Of a stretch of DNA of 64,000 nt, positions 23,522-34,815 are shown in pieces (within the stretch, counting starts at the first letter, position 1; each line of letters starts with the position of its first letter). A program made the position numbers and the translations under genes. The stretch covers positions 12,459,448 through 12,523,447 of the forward strand of contig CM029654.1 of NCBI GenBank assembly GCA_017311315.1, read 5' to 3'. This DNA is from Dendrocalamus latiflorus. Taxonomy: Eukaryota > Streptophyta > Magnoliopsida > Poales > Poaceae. Under the pieces are notes generated by a model that had not been told where the DNA came from, ran no database searches, and worked only from the letters and a program-made list of their open reading frames with translations.

Positions 23522-23767
23522 TGTTGTGGCTGCTCATCAAGCAGTAAATTAGAAGAGTAGTAGAGTAGTTGTAATAGATGAATAATCCCTTGCCCTCTTC
23601 TCCATGCTCAGGGTATACATATATATTTTCATAAAGCATAATTACAGTATTGCCCTTATAGTTGTATATCTCATTTAAGGGCACATATGTCATTACACAT
23701 ATCACACTGGACTATAAAATCCCCCAAACAGGCTGGATGGGCTCAAGTGGGGGCCACCCCTACTACA
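23522..23767 (-). repeat. 3' LTR of the Tat element
   Basis: It begins TGTTGTGGCTGCTC and ends CCCCTACTACA on the plus strand. It contains CTTGCCCTCTTCTCCATGCT and AAGCATAATTACA, both shared with the other LTR. Confidence 0.92.
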
Positions 23768-23821
23768 GAAGTCTCTCATGGTAAAGGGCTTCTCACGGGC
23801 TGAAACCATGCCGCCGAGCCC

Positions 23822-23839
23822 TTCCCCCCCCCCCCCCCG
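23822..23839. repeat. Poly-C tract (poly-G on element strand)
   Basis: About 17 consecutive C residues lie just inside the 3' LTR. On the element strand this is a purine run, but it is about 55 bases from the LTR, so it is not a normally placed polypurine tract. Confidence 0.6.
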
Positions 23840-24289
23840 GTCCTTGCGGCTGTGATGCATTCCGTCATGGCCCTAATAGGCTGAAGGCTCTCTGATGGCT
23901 AACCGAAGTCATACCGCCTACTCACGCGTAGTGGGACACGTGGCCAAATGCTATTGGCGCATCGTGCGGCACCGGTTGAAGTTTGACCGTGGTCGTGCAG
24001 CCGCTTGTGGCGTCGTGGGACATGTGTGCGTGCGTGGTTGGCGGTTCGTGCGCTGTCAGTTTTCGCCGGTTGCGCTTCCCAATCGTGGAGGAGCTGAACG
24101 GGCTTTAAAGCTGCCGTGCCATCGCGTCGTTGTCCTTTACGCTTGATCTGTTGTGATAGCGCTGCCTTTCCACTATCTCTCCCGTGCGCATTGCTTCCAT
24201 ACACGCCGCTTGTTGCTGCCGTCCACCGCCGCCATCTCTCTCCCTGTCGTCGGCCCCATTTAGTAGATAGTGCCATGACTAGGCTAGCC

Positions 24290-26710
24290 GAAAGCTTCCC
24301 ATCATTTGCTGCCGATCGTCCTCTGAAGAACCGTAGCGAAATGGCCCGTGGCAATGATCGTTCCCGCCATCCGAGCGGCGGTGCCTCCTCGAGCCGCGGC
24401 GGCTCTTCTAGCCGTCGTGGGTTGTCGATGACCGAGGCGGAGTACGAGCTAGTCGGGCGCGACCCATCCCTGGCAAACAAATGGTGAAGCACAGCGAGGA
24501 AGCTCAACAGCGTCTGCTCGAATGTGCTGGGGCAGAGCTTGGCGATCAAGGAGACCATCCGGTCGCTTGTCTACGAAGGGAAGATTTTGGACCGCAACGT
24601 GGTTTGGCAACCCTCCGCTGAGAGATGGAGCCCCGCCCCACAGACTCAGAGGTTGTGGTCTTCGTCATGTATCTTGAATTCGGGCTTCGGTTCCCCTCCG
24701 CATGTTCGTCGGGGAGGTGCTAAGGCTGTATGGGTTGGAGCTGCCGCAGCTGACTCCGAATGCCCTGGTTCGCTTGGTTGTGTACTGCTGGGCCTTGTGA
24801 ACGGAGATGGTGTGGACTAGCGTGTCTCTGTTCACGTTTCTTCACAACACGCGATGCCAGCCGAAGAAGCTGGATAGAGGGGAGTATTCCAACTTCGGGA
24901 GCATCAAATTTATGATGCGTTCGGCATGCATGAAGTTGTTCCCTGCGAACTCAACTCGAATGAAGTGGGAGTCGAGTTGGATGCGGCGATGGTTCTACCA
25001 CCGTGTGTAGGGTGGCAGTAGCTTGAGGTGGACGGGATGCCTAATGGACTTCAACACCTCCCCTTCGGTGGCCCTCGATCGCAATGCAAACACCAAGTGT
25101 GGAGGCTGGTGGGGATTGCCCTTCAGTTCAACATGAGGGACCTCATGGAGGAGTACCTTATGCATGGCGTGGCTCCGTTGGCCCATCCGTAGCACATGCA
25201 ACCCAGCCCTGCCCGCGATGATGGCCTTCGGCCGACGGTCGCATCTTTACCGAGGCCCACCGAGCCAAGTAAGTCTTCGACCAGGCCTGTTGCGCACGAA
25301 GTGGCTATTCTATAGGTTGTAGGTTTAACTTGTTTTTATTGGCAGAACTCACCCTTGAGGACGCGGAGTGTGCCGCAACGGTGTTCCTTGGGCCGTATGT
25401 GGCTAAGAAGCATAGTCTTCGAGAGGCGGTGACAGCGAACGTCGGGCAGGTAAACCACGTGTGTGAAGCTCTCGGTATCCCTGTGCCGGAGTGCGCCATG
25501 CCAAGTATTGGCCGGCTTCGCACCCATGATGGCGATGGCAAGGGGGAGGCCTCTCCTCCTCGCCGAAGGGCCCACTCTCCTACCGCGCGACCGTAGAGCT
25601 CGGCGGCCATTCTCCCCAACGAACCCATGGAGGCTGAGGAGGCCACCATGGGTACTGACTCCAACTTGGCTGAGTACACCAACTCAGACTTGGAGGCGGA
25701 GGCGGGCCATGACGCTATCGGCGAGCAGTGCGTGGGTGACGTGGGGCCATGGGCGATGCGGGCGACGGAGGTGACAGCCGGTGTGGGCCCAAAGCAGACG
25801 TAGGAGGTGAATGCGAAGCCTCGTCGCCTACGCCGGCTGCGAGGGCCGACGAGGGGCCTCCAGAAGCGCCAACTGCGAAGCGTGCTCGGTAGCTCCGCCC
25901 ACAGTCTCCGGGTGCGCATAAGGCTCTAGCGATGGGACTGGCTGTGGGGGGGTTGCTGGCGCACCCGCCATTTACATATCATTGATGTCCGCCCCTGTGG
26001 AAGTTGCCAGCTCGGACGCTCAACGTTTGATCGTAGCGGACTTCGTCCCTCATCCCAAAGTGCTGCAAGCCTTCCAAGGGGCCGCAGACTGCGCAGACGT
26101 TGGTTTGGACCACCAAACACTATCTTCGTGTGGACCAAAACTCTTGGAAAGTGCCCTGGAAGCCACGGAGATGAAGGTACTTGCACCAACACTTGTTCGA
26201 ATGTATTTTACATTTGTAGGGACATTGCTAACTTTGTTGTCATGCAGGCCCTTGCCCTCACCCTGCTTTACAGGCGGCCAGGGCTCACGAGCGAGGTGGC
26301 CTGCAGGACCGACTCCATGGCGTGGAGTTAGATGCCCTTGCGGCCTGCGCATCGAAGGATGAGCACATTCACTTCCTCGAATCTGAGGGCACGAAGGCTA
26401 TTGCTGATGCGCATGCCTTGGTGGAGCGACCCAGTGCATCACCTTCGAAGAGCGTGAGGGCCTGCTGCAGCAAATCACCGGGCGGGAAGAGGAGAAGGCC
26501 CGGCTAATGGCAGCGGTCGGTGAGAAGGACCGGGCACTGGGCGATGCCTCAGTGGCAACGTGGCGCTCGATAGAGACCTTGGAGAGTGCACTCTCTAATC
26601 TTGCCATCGTGGTGCCTCCCCGTACCTTTGGGCCGGAGGACCTATCGATTACCCTTCGGAGGATTGGAGAGGCTTCTGCGCTCGCACTGAGCACCGTGCG
26701 CTCCTTTTAG
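24290..26710 (+). pseudogene. Antisense accessory ORF of the Tat element (gypsy-type transposase-like), degenerate
   Basis: Opposite to gag-pol, coding-like segments run in shifting frames. The first (24275-24487) starts near MTRLAESFPSF and has a Ser/Arg-rich stretch followed by MTEAEYELV. Around 24640-24790 the frames give VVVFVMYLEFGLRFP, then after a shift FVGEVLRLYGLELPQLTPNA; both match the opening of the Pfam 'putative gypsy type transposon' domain (PF04195 family, recalled). The frames near 25330-25600 and 25980-26700 are Ala/Glu-rich and may form the coiled-coil tail. At least three frameshifts or stops interrupt it. Accessory ORFs in this position and orientation are known in Tat-lineage elements; the function is unknown. 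Confidence 0.6.
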
Positions 26711-27639
26711 CAACCACTGCTTATTCATGATGACTCGCATCATCCTCAGCCTTCTCCACCACCGGGGTTGCCTACACGTCGGCGAGCTGGCTACCCCACG
26801 GTAGGAGCTACTTGCTGGGAGCGGAGTGATGTCCGGAGCTGTTCACGTGGTCCGGCGTTCCGCATGTGCCTTCCATCAATGCATATGGGACTACATCAGC
26901 GAGGCCGTGGCGAAAGTAGCCATGAGGCAAAGCCTGCAAGGTGGTGGTGACCTCGGGACCTAGCTTGATGAAGTGCCACAGTGAGACAACGGTGGTGCCG
27001 CCGGCTCTGAGCATGGCATCGACCCGCAGGTGTGATGCCGAAGCCCTACGCCCGCGCATGTAGCCCCCTATGTAAACCCTGTGGATGTTATGTAATACAG
27101 CACTACATGGCCGCACCCTTTTGGCAATATATCCTGAATGAAAAATCTGCTAGAAGTGTTGTACTCATGTTTGGTGTTTGTGACAAGCAGGTGCTTGACA
27201 GAGGTCGCTTGCTAGTTTTGGACCTCATGGTCCGGCAGTGCCTTCGACATTGGGGCTGGGCGGAGGATTCTCTGCGCTTTTAGGAGGAGCGACGCTCGAC
27301 GTGGGAGTATGTTAAAGTAGAGGGCGAATCGAACGAATAATGTATCCGGCGAAGTCCATATGGAGTCATGTAAACATTTATCCCTTGTGGACACTGCGCG
27401 CAATATTATTGAAATGCCGCATAAGGCTAGAATTTGTCCCACACGTCCTCTCCGTGACCAGTCACCTTTCGATAACACCTTTGGCATGGCAAGAAATGCC
27501 TAGAAAAGTTGGCACTAGGTAGGATTTGGGCTGGGCGAGATGAGAACATCTTTGCCTCCACTTCGTCCTTCGGGCACCATACTTGCGAAATAGACAAGGA
27601 GCGAAAGGTCGACATGGGCCACGTATCTCGCGACGGAGA
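26711..27639. other. Tat element 3' region, unassigned
   Basis: This lies between the antisense ORF and the first minisatellite. The frames are short and inconsistent, with no domain recognised. Confidence 0.4.
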
Positions 27640-28157
27640 CATGATATGAAGCGCTTGCACTCCGTCCCCTACCCTTTGAAGCGGCATCAGCGAAGATGGC
27701 GGCGAGATGGAGTAGAAGTGCACACTCCGCCCTCCACCCTTCGAGCTAGCGTCAGCGAAGCTGGCGGCGAGATGGAGTAGGTGCGCACGTTCTGTCCCCC
27801 ACCCTTCGAACTAGCGTCAGCGAAGCTAGCGGCGAGATGGAGTAGATGCACACGCTCTGTCCCCCACCCTTCGAACTGGCGTCAGCGAAGCTGGTGGTGA
27901 GATGGAGTAGGTGTGCGTGCTCTGTCCCCCACCCTTCGAACTAGCGTCAGCGAAGCTGGCGACGAAATAGAGTAGGCGCACGCGCTCTATCCCCCACCCT
28001 TCAAACTGGCATCAGCGAAGCTGGCGGCGAGATGGAGTAGGCATACGTGCTCTATCCCCCACCCTTAGAACTGGCGTTAGCGATGGAGGCGAGATGGAGT
28101 AGGCATCCGTGCTCCATCTCCCACCCTTCGAACTGGCATCAGCAAAGCTAGCGGTGG
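27640..28157. repeat. 65-bp minisatellite (about 8 units)
   Basis: The tag AGATGGAGTAG recurs with the AGTAG part at 27711, 27776, 27841, 27906, 27971, 28036 and 28098, a 65-base period with one 62-base unit. Each unit holds CCCCCACCCTTCGAACT, then GCGTCAGCGAAGCT. It lies in the 3' region of the Tat element, directly abutting the 47-bp array. Confidence 0.92.
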
Positions 28158-28977
28158 GTCTTATTTATACTACGAAGAATGCACGTGGAGGCCACCCTCC
28201 ACATGTCTTTTTTATACTCCAAACAGTGCACGCAGAGGTGGCCCTCCGTGTGTCTTATTTATACTCCGAAGAATGCACGAGGAGGCGGCCCTCTGCGTGT
28301 CTTATTTATACTCCGAAGAGTGCACGCAAAGGATGTCCTCTACGTGTCTTATTTATACTCCAAAGTGTGCACACAGAGGCCGCCCTCCGCGTGTCTTATA
28401 TATACTACGACGAGTGCACGCGGAGGCCACCCTCCATGTGTTTTATTTATACTCCAAAGAGTGCACGCGGAGGCGGCCTCTGCGTCTTATTTATACTCCA
28501 AAGAGTGCACGTGGAGGCTGCCCTCTGCATGTCTTATTTATACTCCGAAGAGTCTTATTTATACTCCGAAGAGTGAACGTGGAGGCTGCCCTCCACGTGT
28601 CTTATTTATACTCCGAAGAGTGCACGCGGAGGCTGCCTCCAGGTGTCTTATTTATACTCCGAGGAGTGCACGTGGAGACCGCCCTCCACGTGTCTTATTT
28701 ATACTCCGAGGAGTGCATGCGGAGGCCGCCCTCCGCATGTCTTATTTATACTCCAAGGAGTGCATGCAGAGGCCGCCCTCCGCGTATCTTATTTATACTC
28801 CGAAGAATGCACGCGGAGGCTGCCTTCCATGTGTCTTATTTATACTCTGAAGAGTGCACGTGGAGGCCGCCCTCTGCGTGTCTTATTTATACTCCAAAGT
28901 ATGCAGACGGAGGCCGCCCTCCACGTATCTTATTTATAATCCAAAGAGTGCACGCGGAGGCTGCCCTTCGCGTGTCT
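28158..28977. repeat. 47-bp minisatellite with palindromic core (about 17 units)
   Basis: TTATTTATA-type tags occur at 28161, 28208, 28255, 28302, 28349, 28396, 28443, 28487, 28534, 28555, 28602, 28648, 28695, 28742, 28789, 28836, 28883 and 28930. The period is 47 bases with one short unit (21 bases at 28534). The consensus contains CACGCGGAGG, a four-base spacer and CCTCCGCGTG, a perfect 10-base inverted repeat. Because 47 is not a multiple of three and the units lack stops, long spurious plus-strand frames arise. Confidence 0.93.
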
Positions 28978-29093
28978 TGCCTAGAATGGGACATAATGTC
29001 TTTATGAACAGTGTGCTTTATTCATTTCCCATTTGCGCGGGCAACTATTACACATGGTGCAACGCCAACAATATGTGGAGTGTCATTTCCCCT

Positions 29094-30266
29094 CTATGCA
29101 TAGTATCGCCGCAAGCGATCTGCGTTCCATGTGTGGCGGAGAGCCCGTCCATCCAAAGTTGCGAGGTGATACGCCCCATGTTGTAGACCCGTTGTGACGA
29201 TGTAGGGGCCCTCCCACTTGGATTCTAGTTTGCCCACCGTTGCCACATGCAATGACATTTTGAGGACGAGGTTTCCCGCCTGGATTTCTTGCGAATACAT
29301 AGTGCGATCGTACGCACGCACTACTCGGCGTGCATACTTCGTGACATGTTTGATGGCGCTGACTCGGTCACCATCGAGGAGGTCCAGAGATAGCGCGCTC
29401 TCTTAACCCTTCTCGAACTGGCCTTGATTTCTTCAGGCATGACCGCCTCGTCGCCGAAAAGAAGATTGAACAGTGTGAACCCTATCTGGCACGTGACCAT
29501 TGTGCGCAGGGACCAGAGTATGCCGGGAAGCTCTTCTGGCCATTTGTCTTTTGGGAGACCGAGGTGTTTCTTGACTCCGGCGGAGATGGCGTCGTTTGCC
29601 CGCTCGACCGCCCTGTTGGACTTTGGGTGTCCGACAGAGGCGTATCGGAGCATGATGCCATGCGGTCGCAGAACATCTTGAAGGGTACGGAGTCAAATTG
29701 CAAGTCGTTGTCGATGGTGATCTCTCTGGGTACCCCGAAGTGGCAGATGATGTTCTGCCAGAGAACCGTTGTACAGTTGCAGAGGTTACCTTGGCCAGCG
29801 CGGCTACCTCGGGCCACCTGGAAAAATATTTGAGGGCCACCACAACGAATCGTAGGTCCCCTGGTGTGCGTGGGAGTGGTCCGACGACGTCGATGCCCCA
29901 CCGCGCCAACATCCATACCGGTGGGATGGGTTGCAAATTATTGGGAGGTCTATGAATGACCCTTCCCATCCACTGGCATCCTTGGCACCGACGCACGAGG
30001 TCTTGCGTGTCCGCGATGGCCGTTGGCCAATAGAAGTCTTGTTTGTACACCATGCTGACAAGGGATATTGGCGCAATGTGCGAGCCGTAAAGCCCTGCAT
30101 AAATTTCGGCAAGGAGCCACTGTCCCTCATTGCGTGAGAGGCATCGCAGTAGTAGGGTGCAAACCCCCTGCTTGTAGAGTACACTGTCCAGGACCTCGAA
30201 GGACCTGGCGCAATGTTGTAGGTGTTGTAGCTCGAGTGGATCATTTGGTTCGACAATACCCTGCAA
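29094..30266 (-). pseudogene. Tat integrase, frameshifted
   Basis: Integrase inserts element cDNA into the genome. Segments in several frames show a zinc-binding N-terminus (GSHIAP... with VRRCQGC), the first catalytic Asp in WGIDVVGPLP, the second in TIDNDLQFDS, the Glu in NRAVERAND, and a C-terminal segment with KWEGPYIV and HTWNADRLRRYY. The DDE triad is thus visible but spread over three frames, so no functional protein is made. Confidence 0.85.
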
Positions 30267-30394
30267 AAGCCATAGATGGGCTCCCGCCAGTCGCCTTGCT
30301 AGGTGATTTGATGGACGATGGCTGCGTCGTGCTTGTCATGCTCAATGGCTACGATGGCTAGAACCTCGGTGAACGCCCCCGCAGAAGGAGTCTG

Positions 30395-30775
30395 CTAACT
30401 GGCGGCTTTGGCGAGAGCGTTAGCCTGCTCATTGTCTACTTGCGAAATGGCTTTCACCGTGATGCCCAAGAAGTGGCACTCCTTCGCCCTTACCGCGGCT
30501 AGATACTTGGCTAGATTAGGGTCCTTGGCCTGATATGATTTGTCGACGTGTCCCGCAATCAAGCACCAATTGGTATGGATGAGCACCCTCCATGCGCCGA
30601 GGACCTTGAGCTTGGCGAGGCTGAAGAGCAGTGCTTCGTATTCAGCTATGTTATTTGTCACCAGTAACCTTAGGCGTGCCAAGTGTAGCAAGCGTTGGCC
30701 CTTCGGCATAGTGATCACTACGCCTACCCTGGCCCTAGGGGCGCCGTAGGCTCCTTTAGTGTGAAGGGTCCACAC
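30395..30775 (-). pseudogene. Second (archaeal-like) RNase H domain of the Tat element
   Basis: A frame of 126 codons contains GVVITMPKGQRLLHLARL, NNIAEYEALLFSLAKL with the conserved Glu, VLIHTNWCLIAGHV (Asp expected before the Ser/Asn position is replaced in HTN), and QVDNEQANALAKAAS with the terminal Asp. An additional RNase H of this type next to integrase is the recognised mark of the Tat lineage. Confidence 0.82.
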
Positions 30776-31110
30776 CAGGTCTGCTGGCCACTACGCTTGT
30801 GGCTGGGCTGGTGGGGTCCACTAGGCATGGTCGTGTGCGAAGCGTATGTCAAAGAGAAGGGCGCCAGCTCGGCCGCCCATTTGCTGATACGGCCCATGGA
30901 CTCCTTATTGTGCAGCATCTCCGCCAAGGGAAATGATGAAGGCACAGTGATATGATGATCCAGAAAGTAATGGCGAGGCTTCCTCGAGGCCATGACGAGG
31001 GCATAGGCCAACTTTTCCAACTCGGTGTACCGCGTCTTGGTGCCCTGAAGAGCTTCGGAGATGAAGTACACGGGTTGCTGAAAGAACCCCTCCTCAAGGA
31101 CGAGGACTGC
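30724..31110 (-). pseudogene. First RNase H domain of the Tat element
   Basis: The frame MYFISEALQGTKTRYTELEK followed by LAYALVMASRKPRHYFLDHHI matches the gypsy RNase H region after RT. It runs into the second RNase H after a tether-like segment. It is out of frame with the RT. Confidence 0.82.
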
Positions 31111-31452
31111 ACTGACTGCTGTTGCTGTGGCCGTGAGCTACATTAGCAACGGAGCCTCTAGTGTCAGGGCTATGAGGGTGGGAAGGCTTGCAAGATGCTT
31201 TTTGAGCTCGGTGATGGCTTTCGCGCACTCGTCGTCCCAATGAAACCCGTCGCACCCGCGAAGGATTTTGAAGAATGGAAGGCCTCTCTCGGTCGCCATG
31301 GATAGAAAACGGCTCAACGCGGCTGTGTGACCGGTGAGCCTCTAGACCTCTCTTGTTGTCTTGGGAGACTCCATGGAGAGGATTGTGTCGACCTTGTCAG
31401 GGTTCGCCTGTATCCCTTGCCCTGACACCAAGAAGCCGAGTAGCTTTCCAGC

Positions 31453-32347
31453 TTACACGCCGAAGACACATTTGTCTGGATTCAGCTTGCTACCCGCCCG
31501 TTGGAGGTTGTCGAAGGTTTCCTGGAGGTCTTGATCGTAGGAGGCAAGTTGTCTAGTCTTGACGACCACGTCGTCAACATAGGCTTCGACATTCCTTCCA
31601 AGTTGGGAGATGAGGGCGAGGGCCACCAGGCGTGTGAATGTGGCTCTCACATTCTTGAGGTCGAAGGGCATTCTAACGAAGCAGTATGTCCCTACCAACA
31701 TTATGAAACTTGTCTTAGCCTTGTCTTCTTTGGTCATGTGGACTAATGATAGTCGGAGTATGTGTCCAAGAAGCTCATGAGCTCGCATCCCGTCATGGCA
31801 TCCACCAATTGGTCTATGCAAGGGAGCAAGTAATTGTCCTTTGGACATGCCTTGTTGAGCGCAGTGAAATCGATGCACATGCGCCATGCACCACTGGCCT
31901 TTTTTACTAGCACCTGGTTTGCAAGCCAGTCCAGGTGCTGCACTTCGCAGATGACTCTGGATTGGAGTAACTTCACAACCTCTGCTTTGGCTGCCTGCTG
32001 GTGCTCAAGGGACATGCGTCAGGGTGAACCATGAGGCTATGCTCGATGATGGTGCGGTCCACCCCCTGTATGTCGGCTGGCGACCATGCGAAGACATCCA
32101 TGTTGTCGCGAAGGACACAGAGCAGGTCCTGCTCAACCTCGGGAGAGAGGCCCTCACCGATGGAGACTTGTTGGTTGACGGTGTGTAGGGAGACCCTCTT
32201 GACTCCGCCGTCTAGCCTGGGTTTGGGCGTCCACCCCAGGGCGGAGGGCGTGCCGATGCCGAGGGTGTCCGTGACAGCGTGTACCTTTTGGAGGGGGCTC
32301 CGCGCAGCGAGTTCTATCCGGCGAGTGAGGTCTTGATCCTCGAACAT
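31453..32347 (-). pseudogene. Tat reverse transcriptase, broken
   Basis: The 31743-32015 frame has VKKASGAWRMCIDFTALNKA and SFLDTYSDYH with the first catalytic Asp, then a stop and frameshift. The 31453-31887 frame continues with FVRMPFDLKN and the active-site box YVDDVVVKT. The upstream frame (31973-32347) holds the protease-RT linker with DMDVFAWSPADI. Catalytic motifs are present but the reading frame is broken between them. Confidence 0.88.
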
Positions 32348-32603
32348 GGTAAATGATGTCGTACAGACCTGGAAGCTTCATGTAGAGGAAGTTGTGATGC
32401 AGGACTGCTCCAAAGGCGTTAAGGATCGGGCGTCCCAAGATGGCGTTGTACGGGTAGAGAATATCGATGATGTTGAAGGTGACGTCCTCCCTCCTTGCGT
32501 GATCACCCTGCCTGAAGGAATCCTGTAGCTATATTTGGCCCAGGGTTTTTAGTGGTTGACTCCCAAAACCCTGGAGCGGGATCCCCGGAGGCTCTAGCCT
32601 ACT

Positions 32604-32786
32604 TCAGGGGATTCCCATTTGGTCGAAGGCTGCCACAAATAAAATATTAGTGAAGCTGCCCCCGTCGACCAGAACACGCTTAACATCACAACATGCAATG
32701 GTAGCCTGGATCACCAAAGGATCCTGATGAGAAAATCGACTTCGTCCGCATCGGTGGCTATGAAGGTGATGTCGTTTTGTGCCCAT
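32604..32786 (-). pseudogene. Tat aspartic protease fragment
   Basis: Contains RVLVDGGSFTNILF, the retroelement pepsin-like active site in its DGGS variant, preceded by HQDPLVIQATI. The frame is short and isolated, between the gag and RT remnants. Confidence 0.75.
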
Positions 32787-32889
32787 GTAGGTGGCACCTG
32801 GGCAGGGTATGCTGCCACGTGATGCATTTGACGAGCATAAGCCCTCTGTTGTCTTACAGATGAAAATTCAAGCAATGAACATCCGGATA

Positions 32890-34515
32890 TGACATTTATG
32901 ATGCGGCACTGGCCTCCCTCAGCAGCTTGTATTCGTAGAAGGCCCTCTGGTGGCTACTGCAAGTGGGCCATGCTAGGGTCCCCACTTCCAAGGCTCTGTC
33001 CCTGGCAACGCTCTGACGAAGCGTCGCGATGGTGGGGCATGTTCGGGTGAGGTGGTCGCCACGGCCATGCACTTCGCACCAAAGCCCGTGCTGTTGGCGC
33101 TCTCCTTCACCGCGCACTCCATCTTCACAGCCTTGGCCCTGCCCGCGCACGTGACCTCTGCGACCCCATCCTCTGCCGATGGGAGCGCTATCGTCGGTGC
33201 TGGCTTCGATGTCGAAGACATACTTGGCCCTCTGGGCTTTGCGCTGCTTGCGATTGGAGGTGTCATTTGGCGAGTCCTGCACTTGCTTGGTGTCGGAGGT
33301 ATCACCCCTACATCGCTGTGCATCTTCTTCTACCCTTGCATACTTTTCTATCTTGTTGAAGAGCTTGGTAACCATTTTTATCGGCTTGCGCGCATTATTG
33401 TCGGCCGGTGGCCCCTGGGCGAAGGCCTCGGATTGCAGCGTTGATGATCGTAGTCTCATTAACATCCTTGACTTGGCAGAGAACATTGGTGAAGTGTTTT
33501 AAGTACTCCCGAAGCTTTTCCGAAGGTTTCTACTTGATGGCGAAGAGTTGATCAGCGTTAACTCGCTCGACGTAGTTACCTAGAAGTTGTTGTATAAGCG
33601 GTCGTGGATTTGCTCCCACGCATATATGGAGTTCGGCTCTATGGTAAAGAACCAGGAGAGCACTACTCCCTACACCGCGAGCAGCAAGCCCTTCACTTTG
33701 GTGGAGTCATCCCCACCAGCGGCCTCGATGGCCATCTCGTACACGCGAACGAACTCTCTAGGGTCCGTATCGCCCTTGTACGGTTCAATAGTAGAGAACT
33801 TGGAGTCTTCTAGCCAAGCTGACTGCTGCAGGCCGACGGAGAGCGAAGACTCTGGATCTACTCGTCAGAGCATAGCACGACCGGAGGTGGGGGCGTTGTG
33901 GCTGTCTGCCTGGTCAGGCGTGACTTTTGCCACCGGTCTCGGTGGCGTTTGCTAGCTTCGAGCCTCTTGCATCTCCTATACGGCCCCTCAGAGGTCCGCT
34001 AGCTCGCGTTGCAATGTCCTGAGGGCCGCCAACAAAGCGTTCTCCATCGTTGGGGTAGTCGCACCTGCCTGAGCGGTGTTGCGCGTTGCAGGGTTGCTGG
34101 CGATTATGGCTTGCTCGCCGGAGCCGCTCAGCGTGCCGGTGCGACTGGTCCCACGATCGATGATGAGACCGATGCGACCGTTGGAACCACCTGTCCCGCC
34201 CGCGTTGGATCCCTGGTCACTAGGCATGCCAGCACGAACGTCGACATCGGTGCTCCTACCGACCTGGGTGCCACTGACGAGGTTAGCCGCTGCACCATCG
34301 GCTGGGCCGACCCCTGCGCCATGGCGATCCTCATGATGGCCAATCGTGCCGCCGCGAGTGTTGACGTCAGCGTTCACCATACCGACGCCGCCTTCAGCAT
34401 CGGCTCCCAATGTCGACGTAGGCAGACCACCAACCGAGGCCCTGGCATTAGCTACCGTCACCGTCGTGCTCTGCTTCCTTTTCGTCGCTGACAATGCTTT
34501 CTTGGGCGCCATCAC
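32890..34515 (-). pseudogene. Tat gag, degenerate
   Basis: The N-terminal part (34515-33988) starts about 50 bases inside the 5' LTR with a basic MMAPKKALSATKRKQ and a Gly/Asp/Thr-rich disordered segment. The capsid-like part follows in broken frames (33500-33960). 33486-32896 ends with a zinc-knuckle-like CEVHGRGDHLTRTC. Large gag with this CxxH...H...C knuckle fits Tat relatives. Confidence 0.7.
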
Positions 34516-34547
34516 TTCTTGAACTCCGCGGCTTGCTCTCTGTCGTC

Positions 34548-34565
34548 CCCATAGACGGCGCCAAC
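34548..34565 (-). other. Primer-binding site of the Tat element
   Basis: Immediately inside the 5' LTR the minus strand reads GTTGGCGCCGTCTATGGGG, the form of PBS seen in many plant gypsy elements. I do not assign the tRNA. Confidence 0.6.
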
Positions 34566-34810
34566 TGTTGTGGCTACTGATCGAACAGTAAATTAGGAAA
34601 GTAGTGAAATGGTTGTGATGGATGAATAATGCCTTGCCCTCTTCTCCATGCTCAGGGCATATATATATTTTCCATAAAGCATAATTACAATATTGCCCTT
34701 ACAGTTGTATATCTCATTTAAGGGCATACATGCCATTACACATATCACACTGAGCCCTAAAATTCCCCAAATAGGCCAAATGGGCTCAGATGGGGGCCAC
34801 CTCTACTACA
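34566..34810 (-). repeat. 5' LTR of the Tat element
   Basis: Starts TGTTGTGGCTACTG and ends CTCTACTACA on the plus strand. It pairs with 23522-23767. Confidence 0.92.
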
Positions 34811-34815
34811 GTGAC

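Larger units (their letters stand above)
23522..34810 (-). mobile_element. Ty3-gypsy (Tat-type) LTR retrotransposon, complete but decayed
   Basis: Two LTRs, 23522-23767 and 34566-34810, begin TG and end CA and are roughly 88 percent alike by eye. They are flanked by a perfect 5-bp duplication, GTGAC, at 23517-23521 and 34811-34815. Read on the minus strand the order is LTR, PBS-like TTGGCGCCGTCTATGGGG, gag, protease, RT, RNase H, a second RNase H, integrase, then an unusually long 3' region, then LTR. Two successive RNase H domains before integrase, and an antisense ORF plus tandem repeats in the 3' region, are known features of the Tat lineage (including Grande/Ogre/Retand relatives). Stops and frame changes in every domain show it is dead. 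Confidence 0.9.

Noticed and set aside
23822..23839. Poly-C run considered as the Tat polypurine tract
   Set aside because: It is about 55 bases away from the LTR edge, whereas a functional tract should abut it.
23899..24558. 219-codon minus-strand frame in the Tat 3' region
   Set aside because: No recognisable motif; it overlaps the antisense accessory ORF on the other strand and is best explained as its shadow.
28109..29007. Long overlapping plus-strand reading frames of 155-244 codons encoding Tyr/Cys/Arg-rich repeats
   Set aside because: They are produced by the stop-free 47-bp tandem array read in all three phases. There is no conserved domain and no reason to think they are translated.
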